From: Dokdonella_A sp035760865
GTDB lineage: Bacteria > Pseudomonadota > Gammaproteobacteria > Xanthomonadales > Rhodanobacteraceae
Assembly (NCBI GenBank): GCA_035760865.1
Contig: DASTSE010000281.1
Location: 1 to 20,932 of the forward strand
Direction: 5' to 3'
Length of the DNA stretch: 20,932 nt
The position numbers and the translations under genes are program-made. Shown here piece by piece: positions 6,281 to 14,694 of the stretch. The first letter of the stretch is position 1; every line of letters starts with the position of its first letter. Under the pieces are notes generated by a model. That model was not told the origin of the DNA, ran no database searches, and saw only the letters and a list, made by a program, of their open reading frames with translations.

Positions 6281-7513
6281 ATGCGTCTTCGACTCACGTT
6301 CAATCTCATCCTCGCCGCGGTGTTCCTGATCGGGATCGTCGCGGCCGGCTGGTACTACCACGCGCAGTTGCAGCGCGATGCGATGGCCGAGGTGCGGCAC
6401 AACTCGCAGTTGCTCATGGAAACCGCGCTCGCGATCCGCAGCTACACGACCGACCAGATCAAGCCGCACCTCGATCCGCTCAACGCCGAGCGCTTCCTGC
6501 CGCAGACGGTGCCCGCGTTCGCCGCGACCGAGACGCTGCACCGCCTCGGCGACCGCTATCCCGGCTACACGTACAAGGAGTCGGTGCTCAACCCGACCAA
6601 CCCGCGCGATCGCGCGAACGACTGGGAGCGCTCGCTGATCGAGCGGTTCCGCGCCGATCCCGCGCTCGGCGAACTCAGCGGCATCCACGGCGAAGGCGTC
6701 GAGCAATCGATGTACGTCGCGCGGCCGATCACGATCAAGCAGGCCTCCTGCCTCGCCTGCCACAGCACGCCCGAGGCGGCGCCGGCGACGATGCGCGCGG
6801 TGTACGGCGACGCCAACGGCTTCGGCTGGAAGCAGGACGAGACGGTCGGCATGCAGCTCGTGCGCGTGCCCGTGCTGTTCCCGCTCGAGAAGGCGCGGCG
6901 CGCGTTCGACACGTTCATGCTCTCGCTCGCGGCCGTGTTCGGCCTCATGTTCGCCGGCCTCAACCTCGCGCTCGAGCGGCTCGTGATCGTGCCGATGGCG
7001 CGCGTCAACCGCCGCCTCGAGGAGCTCGCGACGAAGGACTTCCTCACCGACCTCGTCAACCGCCGCCGCTTCTTCGAGCGGCTCGAGGCGGACATGGCCG
7101 AGGCGCGCATCAAGCATCTCGGCCTGTCGGTGATCATCTTCGACCTCGACTTCTTCAAGCGCATCAACGACACGTTCGGCCACGACAGCGGCGACTCGGT
7201 GCTGCGCAACACCGCGCTGCGCGTGCGCGAGCTGCTGCGCAGCTCCGACTGCGCGGCGCGCTTCGGCGGCGAGGAATTCATCATCCTGCTGCGCGAGACG
7301 CGCATCGATGCGGCGATGGCGATCGCCGAGGCCGTGCGCGCGAAGATCGCGAACGCACCGTACGAGATCGTCGGCGCGGTCAGCGCGAGCTTCGGCGTCG
7401 CCGAGTGGGACCACCGCGAAGACCCGCGCAGCCTCATCAACCGCGCCGACAAGGCGCTGTATCAGGCCAAGCAGGACGGTCGAAACCGCGTCGTGCGCGC
7501 CGCGGACGAGTGA
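6281..7513 (+). CDS. Membrane diguanylate cyclase with CxxCH (DUF3365/Tll0287-like) sensor
   Basis: The 410-residue protein should synthesise the second messenger c-di-GMP from GTP. A first transmembrane helix spans about residues 7-25. A periplasmic sensor (about 30-205) with DUF3365/Tll0287-like features follows, including a c-type heme-binding CLACH at 157-161. A second helix lies at about 211-230, then a short linker and the GGDEF domain from about 250. Active-site GGEEF is at 329-333, the metal/GTP Asp residues are in FDLDFFKRIND (Asp288, Asp290), and an RxxD product-inhibition site (Arg320-Asp323) sits five residues before GGEEF. The enzyme thus looks active and feedback-inhibited. A covalent heme suggests sensing of redox state or a gas; this is inference. 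The ATG at 6281 has no well-spaced Shine-Dalgarno; GGAGG lies about 25 bases upstream. Confidence 0.93.
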   Translation: MRLRLTFNLILAAVFLIGIVAAGWYYHAQLQRDAMAEVRHNSQLLMETALAIRSYTTDQIKPHLDPLNAERFLPQTVPAFAATETLHRLGDRYPGYTYKESVLNPTNPRDRANDWERSLIERFRADPALGELSGIHGEGVEQSMYVARPITIKQASCLACHSTPEAAPATMRAVYGDANGFGWKQDETVGMQLVRVPVLFPLEKARRAFDTFMLSLAAVFGLMFAGLNLALERLVIVPMARVNRRLEELATKDFLTDLVNRRRFFERLEADMAEARIKHLGLSVIIFDLDFFKRINDTFGHDSGDSVLRNTALRVRELLRSSDCAARFGGEEFIILLRETRIDAAMAIAEAVRAKIANAPYEIVGAVSASFGVAEWDHREDPRSLINRADKALYQAKQDGRNRVVRAADE

Positions 7514-7528
7514 GCGGCGCGCCGCGGC

Positions 7529-9081
7529 TCAGTCGAAGCCGTCGGCGAAGATGGCGTCCACGACGACCTCGACCGCGCCGATGTCGCAGCCCGCGCCTTG
7601 CGGGCGCGCGAAGCCGCGCTGGTCGAACGATTGCGTGCAGTCCTGCGCGGCGATCGCGTCGATCGCCGCGCTGCCCGCGCCCGGCAGCCTCGTCGGCGTG
7701 GGACCGCCGTTGTCCTGCAGCGGGCCGAGCGCGTCGCTCGCGCTCGAGACCAGGTTGCCGCCGCCGGTCCACGCGACGCTCGCGGCGATGTCGCCGCCGT
7801 CGGGCGCGCTGTTGCCCGACACGATCGATTGTTCGATCGTCGCGCTGCCAAAGCCGCCGATGCCGCCCCCCGAGAGACTGGAGTGGTTGAGCGACAGCGT
7901 CGCATGGTCGAGCTGCGCCGTGCCGGCCGCGGCGACGAAGATGCCCGCGCCGGCGCGGTAGCCGCTGTTGCCGGCGATCGTGCAGTTGATCGCGACGAGT
8001 ACGCCGCCGACGTGCGCGCCGGCGCCTTCGTAGCGCGCGAAGTTGCCGACGATCGCGCTGGAGGTCAGCGTGACCGTTCCGGCGGGCGCATGGATGCCGC
8101 CGCCGTCGTAGTACGCCTGGTTGGCGGATACCACGGTGCGCGTGAGCGTCGTGACGCCGTACGACTGGATGCCGGCGCCGCGTTTTCCCGAGTTCTCGCT
8201 GATCGTGCTGTCGACGACGTCGAGCGTCCCGTCCGCGCGGATGCCGCCGCCGCCGCCGACCGGCCAGCTCGAATTGCCGCTGATCGTGCTCGCCGCGATC
8301 GTCACGGCGCCGGTCTGCGAGTGGAGCCCGCCGCCGCCGTAGGCGACGTTCGAGTTGAGCGTGCTGCGCGTCAGCAGCACCGCGCCGCTCGACGACGCGA
8401 TGCCACCGCCGAAGTTTTCGGCCTGGTTGCTGCTCACGGTGCTGTCGACGAGGGTGAGGTCCGCCGCGGTCATGCAGATGCCGCCGCCGTCGGCGCGGCC
8501 GTTGCAGAGGCCGGCCACGGCGTGGCCGCTGCGCAGCGTAACGCCCTCGAGAACGAGCATCGCGCCCGCCGGCGCTTCGTCGCGTAGCACGCCGAACGCG
8601 TGCGTCGCGCCGTCCGGTCGCGCGATCGTCACGCCACCCTCGTACTGGTTCGCGCCGCTGCCGCGCCACGCGCTGCCGTCGATCCTGAGATGCGCGGCGG
8701 TGACGACGAGCGTGCCGCCGGCATCACCGCTCGCGTCGGCCGAATCGGCGAGCGTGATCGTGCCGGGCGTCGTCGCGCCGCTGATCGCTGACGCGGCGAA
8801 CGTGATCGTATCGTCGCTGCCGAATGCGGCGCCCGTGTTCGTGCAACTCCCGGTCGGCGTGCCCGCGTTCATCGACAGGATCGCCTGGGGCGCAGCGTGC
8901 AGGTGCCGGTCGCTGCCGCATCGCCGTCGTCGGGCGTGGTCACGGCGATCGTCGCCGCGGTCGCGGGCAGCGCGGTGAGGCCACCGACGAGCCAGGCGGC
9001 GGCGAGCGCGCGGCGCAGGGGCGTCGGCCGTGGAGCGACGATGCCGGCACGGACGCGGGCACGCGATGCGATCGAAACCAT
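7529..9081 (-). pseudogene. Secreted CSLREA / parallel beta-helix protein, frameshifted
   Basis: Two overlapping frames together make one recognisable protein of about 516 residues. The first (9081 down to 8869) starts at an ATG with a good GGAGG site. It has a signal peptide ending near LPATAA, then TIAVTTPDDGDAAATGTCTLR. The second (7529-8887) continues QAILSMNAGT and DTITF, the expected next part of a CSLREA-type domain. The body has about eight parallel beta-helix rungs with S-T-[IV]-x-x-N and GGGI motifs. The end (LQDNGGPTPTRLPGAGSAAI and FDQRGFARPQG with DIGAVE) is the choice-of-anchor Q type. The last residues are IFADGFD. An ATG at 8872 could start the second frame alone but would lack the signal peptide. 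Probably a surface or secreted adhesin-like protein; whether the break is real or a sequencing error is open. Confidence 0.8.
8887..8890 (-). other. Frameshift site in the beta-helix gene
   Basis: On the minus strand the codons CTG CGC are followed by CC before CAG GCG ATC restores the family sequence CTLRQAI. The four-C run has two bases too many, or one too few if an extra residue is tolerated. Upstream of it the signal peptide and start of the CSLREA domain are in one frame; everything downstream is in another. Confidence 0.75.
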
Positions 9082-9217
9082 GACGCCTCCTTCGATGCGG
9101 AACCGGCGCGGCGTGCGCCTCGATCCTGTTACGCAGGTGAACGGCGAAAACCCGAACGGCGCATCGCGCAGGGGCGTCGCGCTACCATCGCCGGATTGCC
9201 CGCGCGGAACCGACCGA

Positions 9218-10297
9218 ATGCCTCGTCACCTTGCCGTTGCCGCGCTCGCCGCGCTCGTCCTCGCAACCCAGGCGGCAGCGCAGAACCCCGATCCGCTCGA
9301 CATCCGCGCCTGCACGGCGATCGGCAACGACGCGCAACGCCTCGCCTGCTACGACCGCGCGACGCACCGCGACGACAGCGAGGCGCAGCGCGCCGCCGAC
9401 GAGCGCATGCGCAGCAGCGGCGTGTTCGCGCAACCGGACGGCAGCGCGGCGGCGAACGCCGCGGGCGAAGCGACGGCGTCGCGCGCGCCGTCGTCGCTCG
9501 ATCGTCGCTGGGAGCTCGATCCGGCGAGCAAGCTCGGCACGTTCAACCTGCGCAGCTCTCGCCCCGTGTACGTGATGCCGTTCTTCGCGACGAGCGAACT
9601 CAACACGCGGCCGCACAGCCCGAACCCGAACAACGACGTCGGCGAGCGCGCGCACCTCGACAACATCGAGGCGAAGTTCCAGTTGAGCCTCAAGACGAAG
9701 GTACTGCAGGACGTGCTCGGCAGCGGCGACCTCTGGGTCGGCTACACGCAGTCGTCGCGCTGGCAGGTCTACAACACCGACGAGTCGCGGCCGTTCCGCG
9801 AAACCGACTACGAGCCGGAAGCGCTGCTCGTGTTCGGCACCAACTATCGTGCGTTCGGCTGGGACGCGCGCCTGTTCGACGTCGGCATCAACCACCAGTC
9901 GAACGGCCGCAGCGATCCGTATTCGCGCAGCTGGAACCGTATCGTCGCCGACATCGGCCTCGAACGCGGCGACTGGACGATCGTGCTGCGCCCGTGGTGG
10001 CGCATTCCCGAATCGCGCGGCGACGACAACAATCGCGACATCGAGGACTACGTCGGCCGCGGCGAGGTGCAGTTCGTGCGCAACTGGAACAGCCAGACGT
10101 TCGGGCTGACGTTGCGCCACTCGCTGCGCGGCGGCGACGCCAATCACGGCTCCGCGCGCTTCAGCTGGAGCGTGCCGCTCGCGGGCAGCCTGCGCGGCTA
10201 CGTCGAACTGTTCCATGGCTACGGCGAGAGCCTGATCGACTACAACCACGAGGCGACCTATCTCGGCGTCGGCCTGTCGCTGCTCGACTGGTACTGA
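9218..10297 (+). CDS. pldA: Outer membrane phospholipase A
   Basis: The product is a 359-residue outer-membrane phospholipase A1 (OMPLA), a 12-strand beta-barrel that hydrolyses phospholipids mislocalised to the outer leaflet. A signal peptide covers about residues 1-21 (cleavage after ATQAAA). An extension with paired cysteines follows, C32-TAIGNDAQRLA-C44-YD, a pattern seen at the N terminus of many exported proteins of this order. The barrel starts near residue 105. The catalytic set is in NHQSNG and SRSWNR: His226, Ser228 and Asn240, with the same spacing as His142/Ser144/Asn156 of the E. coli enzyme. RETDYEPE at 194-201 and the C-terminal aromatic residue (LLDWY) also fit. The gene diverges from the beta-helix gene. 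A TACCAT at 9183-9188 is a weak -10 candidate. Confidence 0.95.
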   Translation: MPRHLAVAALAALVLATQAAAQNPDPLDIRACTAIGNDAQRLACYDRATHRDDSEAQRAADERMRSSGVFAQPDGSAAANAAGEATASRAPSSLDRRWELDPASKLGTFNLRSSRPVYVMPFFATSELNTRPHSPNPNNDVGERAHLDNIEAKFQLSLKTKVLQDVLGSGDLWVGYTQSSRWQVYNTDESRPFRETDYEPEALLVFGTNYRAFGWDARLFDVGINHQSNGRSDPYSRSWNRIVADIGLERGDWTIVLRPWWRIPESRGDDNNRDIEDYVGRGEVQFVRNWNSQTFGLTLRHSLRGGDANHGSARFSWSVPLAGSLRGYVELFHGYGESLIDYNHEATYLGVGLSLLDWY

Positions 10298-10402
10298 TCG
10301 GCGGCATCGTCCCGCGCCGCGTCTCACGCGTTTCCCTCGTGCCCGGATGTAAAGACGCTTTTCCCGCGCCGCTGACGCAGCGGAGCGAAACGGAATCGTG
10401 CC

Positions 10403-10408
10403 TATAAT
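10403..10408 (+). promoter_or_regulatory. -10 element for the small-protein/collagen gene pair
   Basis: A perfect TATAAT lies 69 bases upstream of the ATG at 10477, in a GC-rich intergenic stretch where such a match is unlikely by chance. No convincing -35 hexamer is seen at the usual distance, so an activator or alternative sigma contact may be needed. Confidence 0.55.
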
Positions 10409-10476
10409 GCCGCCGCGCGAACGCGAGCCGGCGGCTCGCTGCGCGCACAGGGGCGGGGTTTCTCAAGGGGACAATC

Positions 10477-10794
10477 ATGGAACACCGGAACACGGCTTCG
10501 AGCCGCGTGCGCCTGGCTGCGTGCGTCGCGGTGCTTTCGTTGTGGACGACATCGGCGACATCGGCGACCGACGGCGCGGGCGGGTTCGCGATCACGCAGA
10601 GCCTCGTCTCCAATGGCGGCGGCTTCATGCACGACACCTGCTACCGCCTGCTGTCGGCGGTCGGCCAGCCCGTGCTCGGCACGGTCGCCAACGGCGAATT
10701 CATCCTTTCGGCCGGCTTCCTCGCCGATTCGGCGTCGACCGACGACAAGCTCTTCCGTTCCGGCTTCGAACTCAGCACGGGGATCTGCAAATGA
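10477..10794 (+). CDS. Small exported protein of unknown function with GFE-type tail
   Basis: A 105-residue protein with a Sec signal peptide (about 1-30, ending near SATSAT). The mature part contains GGGFMHDTCYRLLSAVGQPV and GEFILSAGF. This matches a recurring exported module in which a gapped 'GG..Y.L...GQP..G...G...L..GF' pattern forms a small beta domain; I know of no assigned function. The tail DDKLFRSGFELSTGICK contains an [IL]FxxGF[DE] motif also found at the very end of the beta-helix protein at 7529-9081. An AAGGGG site precedes the ATG, and a TATAAT lies upstream. The stop overlaps the start of the collagen-like gene (ATGA), implying translational coupling and joint function. Confidence 0.8.
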   Translation: MEHRNTASSRVRLAACVAVLSLWTTSATSATDGAGGFAITQSLVSNGGGFMHDTCYRLLSAVGQPVLGTVANGEFILSAGFLADSASTDDKLFRSGFELSTGICK

Positions 10795-12185
10795 CCACTA
10801 TCCGATCGAACGTCCTTCGTGCGCTCGTTCCCGCGATCGCGCTCGCACTCTCGCAGGCCGCGCACGCGACGCCGCAGGTTCCCGAGTTCAACTACCAGGG
10901 CCGCCTCGAGCAGAACGGCTATCCGGCCAACGGCAACTTCGCGCTGACGTTCTCGCTGTGGGATGCGCCGACCGGCGGCAACCAGATCGGCTCGACGATT
11001 TCCGAGCCCGCGTGGCCGGTCGTCAATGGCGTGTTCGCGATCAATCTTGCGTTCGACGGCGCGTTCGCGGGGGAGCAGAGCTGGCTCGAGGTCAGCGTCA
11101 ACGGCGCGACGCTCGGGCGCCAACCGATCACGACGGCGCCCGTGGCGCAGTTCGCGTTGACGGGCAACGTCGGACCGGCCGGTCCCGCCGGCCCGACCGG
11201 CCCCGCGGGCACGCAGGGAGCAACGGGGCCGGCCGGTGCGCAAGGCGCGACGGGTGCGGCAGGCCCGACCGGCCCGCAAGGCGCGACCGGCGACGCGGGT
11301 CCGACCGGCCCTGCCGGTGCGACAGGGCCGCAGGGTGCCACCGGCGCGCAGGGCGCGACCGGCGCCGAAGGTCCGGTCGGTGCGACGGGACCGGCAGGTC
11401 CGATCGGGCCGATCGGTCCGGCGGGCGCGACCGGGCCTGCGGGACCGCAGGGCGCGACCGGCGACACCGGCGCGACCGGCGCTGCAGGTCCGCAGGGTGC
11501 GACCGGTCCTGCCGGCCCGCAGGGCGCGACGGGCCCCGCCGGACCGCAAGGTGTCCCGGGTGCGACGGGCGCGATCGGCCCGCAAGGCAATGCGGGTCCG
11601 ACCGGCGTCCAGGGCCCGGTGGGCGCGCAGGGACCCGTGGGTGCGACCGGTCCCGCCGGTGCGCAAGGCCCGATCGGGCCTGCGGGCGCGCAGGGTCCCG
11701 TCGGCCCGACCGGGCCGGCCGGCACCGCCAAGTACAGCATCAAGATCAACGGCACGCTGAGCACGTCGCTGCCGCGGCCGCTGTATCCGGTCAGCACGAG
11801 CGGTACCAACGGCGGCGTCACGCTGATCACGCCGCAGAGCTACATCGTGGCGATCGATGCGGGCGGCACCGTCAGCGGATCCGGCACCGCCACGTACATG
11901 AGCAGCGACTGCTCCGGGCCTGCGATCGCCGCAACGACGACGGTCAAGCCGGGCGGCGTCATCGCGCTCGGCAGCCAGAGCCTCCTCTACTACGTGCCAA
12001 GGACCGGCGCGACGGTGCTGACCGATCCGACCCCGGGGAGCCGTTCGAACAACTCGTCCGCGTGCGCGGCATTCACCACGCAACAGACGGGGACCTTCTA
12101 TGTCGCGCCGTTGAACGTGCCGGCGACGACCGGCGTCGACCCGATGGTGGAGCCGATCGACGTCCGCATCGACTTCGTGCCCTGA
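10791..12185 (+). CDS. Exported collagen-like (Gly-X-Y) protein
   Basis: The 464-residue protein starts at the ATG overlapping the previous stop; the longer open frame upstream is the shadow of the small gene. A signal peptide (about 1-26, ending in AAHA) is followed by a beta-rich head (about 27-124). The head carries the FNYQGRLEQNGYPANGNFAL and LWDAPTGGNQIGS pattern, and resembles a domain found at the front of many bacterial surface and fibre-like proteins. Residues 125-313 (11163-11729) are 63 uninterrupted Gly-X-Y triplets, rich in GPA, GPQ and GAT, with no Lys or Arg and only three acidic residues. A C-terminal globular domain of about 150 residues with two Cys follows and may drive trimerisation. 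Likely a surface or extracellular trimeric fibre. The role is unknown; adhesion or biofilm is a guess. Confidence 0.9.
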   Translation: MTTIRSNVLRALVPAIALALSQAAHATPQVPEFNYQGRLEQNGYPANGNFALTFSLWDAPTGGNQIGSTISEPAWPVVNGVFAINLAFDGAFAGEQSWLEVSVNGATLGRQPITTAPVAQFALTGNVGPAGPAGPTGPAGTQGATGPAGAQGATGAAGPTGPQGATGDAGPTGPAGATGPQGATGAQGATGAEGPVGATGPAGPIGPIGPAGATGPAGPQGATGDTGATGAAGPQGATGPAGPQGATGPAGPQGVPGATGAIGPQGNAGPTGVQGPVGAQGPVGATGPAGAQGPIGPAGAQGPVGPTGPAGTAKYSIKINGTLSTSLPRPLYPVSTSGTNGGVTLITPQSYIVAIDAGGTVSGSGTATYMSSDCSGPAIAATTTVKPGGVIALGSQSLLYYVPRTGATVLTDPTPGSRSNNSSACAAFTTQQTGTFYVAPLNVPATTGVDPMVEPIDVRIDFVP

Positions 12186-12233
12186 GTCGCGCGTTCCGCG
12201 GCGCCATCGCGCGCCGCGGACGCGGCACCGCAC

Positions 12234-12265
12234 CGGCGCGGCGAGAGGAGCACGTCGCCGCGCCG
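12234..12265. terminator. Possible bidirectional terminator hairpin
   Basis: A perfect 11-bp inverted repeat (12234-12244 with 12255-12265) with a 10-base loop lies between the convergent collagen-like gene and the small exported-protein gene. The position is right for termination in both directions, but there is no T-run on either side. Confidence 0.4.
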
Positions 12266-12312
12266 TCGAATGGCGGTGCGACGCGGGCCGCTCCGCGCGC
12301 CGGCGCGGGAGC

Positions 12313-12741
12313 TCAGCGAGCCGCCATCGCGGACAGCTCGGTCGCCGTCATCGGGCCGACCACGTACGTGTCGGTGTGCGAGCCGATGTACTGCCGGAAC
12401 TCGAGACTCGCCTTGAAACCGGTGCTGAGGCCCTTCGTGCGCGACACGTCGTCGACCTTCTTCTGCTGCGCCTCGGTGAGGACGGGAGCGATCGACAGGT
12501 AGTCCCATGAATCGCCATTCGTGTGCGCATACCACTGGCCCTGCGTGATGCCGGCTTCCTTGTCGACGGCATCGCGCGCGGCCTGCCACTTCAGGAACTC
12601 GCCTTGCTTGCCCGCCTCGATGCGATAGAGGCTGACGATCGCCGTGCCGGGTTCGGCGGCGGGCGAAGCGAGTGGCAGCAGCGACAGGGTGACGGCGACG
12701 AGGAACGCGGCCATCGACGGACGGCGGATGTGCGCTTGCAT
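12313..12741 (-). CDS. Small exported protein of unknown function
   Basis: A 142-residue protein starting at 12741 with a GGGAG site just upstream. Residues 1-29 form a signal peptide (hydrophobic core AFLVAVTLSLLPLASPAA). The mature part begins AIVSLYRIEAGKQGEFLKWQ. It has charged helices, two tryptophans in QWYAHTNGDSWDYLSIAPVL, and a C-terminal YIGSHTDTYVVGPMTATEL. The beta-strand then helix order and the 'YRIEAGKQGEFLKW' opening recall the dimeric alpha/beta-barrel (antibiotic monooxygenase-like) fold, but I cannot assign it with confidence. It lies downstream of ETF-QO on the same strand, 214 nt away, probably as a separate unit. Confidence 0.75.
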   Translation of the reverse strand: MQAHIRRPSMAAFLVAVTLSLLPLASPAAEPGTAIVSLYRIEAGKQGEFLKWQAARDAVDKEAGITQGQWYAHTNGDSWDYLSIAPVLTEAQQKKVDDVSRTKGLSTGFKASLEFRQYIGSHTDTYVVGPMTATELSAMAAR

Positions 12742-12955
12742 GACGTTCTCCCTCGGGCACCAGCGTGCCCGCGTGCCGGCACCGGGGGCGACCGGGGAGC
12801 GCCGGCGTTCTCTCCGGCCGCTGTTGCACAGCCGTGACGAGGGAAAGTGGGGGGGCGTACGCTACGCCGCGTTCCGAACAGCGTCAACGCGGCCGCAGCG
12901 CGCGCGCCGCCTCGACGACCGCATTCGCCCTGCGCACAGGACGGTCAGTGGGCCA

Positions 12956-14593
12956 TCAAAGGTTCTGGTAGTTCGGACCGCTGCCGCCTTCGGGCGTGGT
13001 CCAGGTAATGATCTCGTACGGATCCTTGATGTCGCAGGTCTTGCAGTGCACGCAGTTCGCGGCATTGATCTGCAGGCGCTTGCCGGCGCCGTCGGCGACG
13101 ATCTCGTAGACGCCCGCGGGACAGAAGCGCTGGCACGGGTTGGCGTATTCCTCGACGCACTTCGTGATGCAGATGTTCGGATCGGCGACCTTGAGGTGGA
13201 CCGGCTGGTCTTCGTCGTGTTCGGTCGCGGCGAAGTAGACGCCGGCGAGGCGGTCGCGCGGCGCGAGCGTGCGCTCGACGTACGCGGGTTGCACCGGCGA
13301 CGACGCATTCGGACCGGGTTGGGTCGCTGCGGTCGCCGCGTCGATCTTCTCGAGCGCGCTCCAGTCGGCGTGGTTCTTCAGCGTCCACGGAGAAACGCCC
13401 TGCGTCACCGTCTCCCAGCCTGCGTTGGCGAGGCCGAGCCAGAGCCCCTTGTTGAAGCCGGGACGGATGTTGCGCACCTTCTTGAGTTCGGTACCGACCT
13501 TCGACGCGCGCAGCTTCGTGTCCCAGCCCGCGCTCGTCCTGGTCGCAGCGACGTGTTCGGCGGCGAGCATGCCCGAGCGCAAGGCCTGGTGCGTGCCCTT
13601 GATCTTCGGCACGTTCAAGAGGCCGGCCGCGTCGCCGACGAGCAGCGCGCCGGGCATCTCGACCTTCGGCAACGACTGCCAGCCGCCTTCGACGAGCGCG
13701 CGCGCGCCGGCCGAGACGATCGTGCCGCCGTCGAGCAGCGGCTTGATCAACGCGTGGTTCTTCAGCTGCTGGAACGCTTCCCACGGGCGGAACAGCGGGT
13801 CGGCGTAGTCGAGGCCGGCGACGAAGCCGACCGCGACGCGATCCTGGTCCAGGTGGTAGATGAAGCTGCCGCCGTAGGTCGAATGGTTCATCGGCCAGCC
13901 GATCGTGTGCACGACCTTGCCCGCTTCGGCGCGGCCCGGCGGCAACTGCCACAGCTCCTTGATGCCGATCGCGTAGGTCTGCGGATCGCTGTCCTTGTCG
14001 AGCGCGTACTTCGCGATCAGCTGCTTGCTGATCGAACCGCGGCAGCCTTCGGCGAGCACGGTCAGCGGCGCGCGGATGTCGATGCCTTGCGTGTAGCCCG
14101 GCTTGTGGCTGCCGTCGCGGGCGACGCCCATGTCGCCGATGCGCACGCCGCAGACGGCGCCATGCCCGTCGAACAGGGCCTCGGACGCGGCGAAGCCCGG
14201 ATAGATCTCGACGCCGAGCGCTTCCGCCTGCGGCGCGAGCCACGCGCACAGCGCACCGAGCGAGACGATGAAGTTGCCGTGGTTGTGCATCTGCGGTGGC
14301 GTCATCGGCGACTTCGTCGCGCGCACCGCATCGCGCAGGAACCAGAACTCGTCGTTGACGACCGGCACGCAGATCGGCGGCGGATTGCGGCCCCATTCGG
14401 GCAGCAGCTCGTTGAGCGGCTCGGGTTCGATCACCGCGCCGGAGAGGATCTGCGCGCCGACGGTCGACGCCTTCTCGATCACGCAGACGCGGATGTCCGG
14501 ATCGATCTGCTTGAGGCGGATCGCGAACGCGAGCCCGGCTGGCCCGGCGCCGACCGTGACGACGTCGTACTCCATGATGTCGCGATCGCTCAT
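12956..14593 (-). CDS. Electron transfer flavoprotein-ubiquinone oxidoreductase
   Basis: This membrane-associated flavoenzyme accepts electrons from EtfAB and reduces ubiquinone. The product has 545 residues, the usual length. It opens with the FAD-binding YDVVTVGAGPAGLAFAIRL dinucleotide motif near residues 9-27. The middle contains GAQILSGAVIEP, the GCRGSISKQL segment, the quinone-region GWPMNHSTYGGSFIYHL and LLVGDAAGLLNVPKIKGTHQ. The C terminus is a ferredoxin-like 4Fe-4S domain with Cys residues in NICITKCVEEYANPCQRFCP and NCVHCKTCDIKDP, followed by PEGGSGPNYQNL. Translation probably starts at 14593 (MSDRDIMEYD); the internal ATG six codons later is an alternative. A divergent promoter region is shared with the amidase gene. 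The partner etfBA genes lie about 8 kb away on the same strand. Confidence 0.97.
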   Translation of the reverse strand: MSDRDIMEYDVVTVGAGPAGLAFAIRLKQIDPDIRVCVIEKASTVGAQILSGAVIEPEPLNELLPEWGRNPPPICVPVVNDEFWFLRDAVRATKSPMTPPQMHNHGNFIVSLGALCAWLAPQAEALGVEIYPGFAASEALFDGHGAVCGVRIGDMGVARDGSHKPGYTQGIDIRAPLTVLAEGCRGSISKQLIAKYALDKDSDPQTYAIGIKELWQLPPGRAEAGKVVHTIGWPMNHSTYGGSFIYHLDQDRVAVGFVAGLDYADPLFRPWEAFQQLKNHALIKPLLDGGTIVSAGARALVEGGWQSLPKVEMPGALLVGDAAGLLNVPKIKGTHQALRSGMLAAEHVAATRTSAGWDTKLRASKVGTELKKVRNIRPGFNKGLWLGLANAGWETVTQGVSPWTLKNHADWSALEKIDAATAATQPGPNASSPVQPAYVERTLAPRDRLAGVYFAATEHDEDQPVHLKVADPNICITKCVEEYANPCQRFCPAGVYEIVADGAGKRLQINAANCVHCKTCDIKDPYEIITWTTPEGGSGPNYQNL

Positions 14594-14627
14594 TGACGGG
14601 CTCCGAAGCGCTGGCGGGGTGCGCGCT

Positions 14628-14656
14628 ATTGTCGGGGTTCGGCACGAGGGCGGCAA
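14628..14656 (-). promoter_or_regulatory. Sigma70-type promoter for ETF-QO
   Basis: On the minus strand TTGCCG (14651-14656) and GACAAT (14628-14633) are separated by exactly 17 bp, 35 bases upstream of the start codon. Both hexamers match four or more consensus positions. Confidence 0.5.
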
Positions 14657-14663
14657 ACGCGTG

Positions 14664-14694
14664 TTGCGCGACGCGTGCGGGGCGCGGGCATAAT
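14664..14694 (+). promoter_or_regulatory. Sigma70-type promoter for the amidase
   Basis: TTGCGC (14664-14669) and CATAAT (14689-14694) are separated by 19 bp. Transcription would start near 14701, only a few bases before the ATG at 14707, giving a nearly leaderless message or initiation at the ATGs at 14716, 14722 or 14725. Confidence 0.45.

Noticed and set aside
10919..11830. Minus-strand frame with PxGP repeats resembling a second collagen-like protein
   Set aside because: Mirror of the Gly-X-Y codons on the other strand; it lacks Gly at every third position in a true collagen order, and has no signal peptide or ribosome-binding site.
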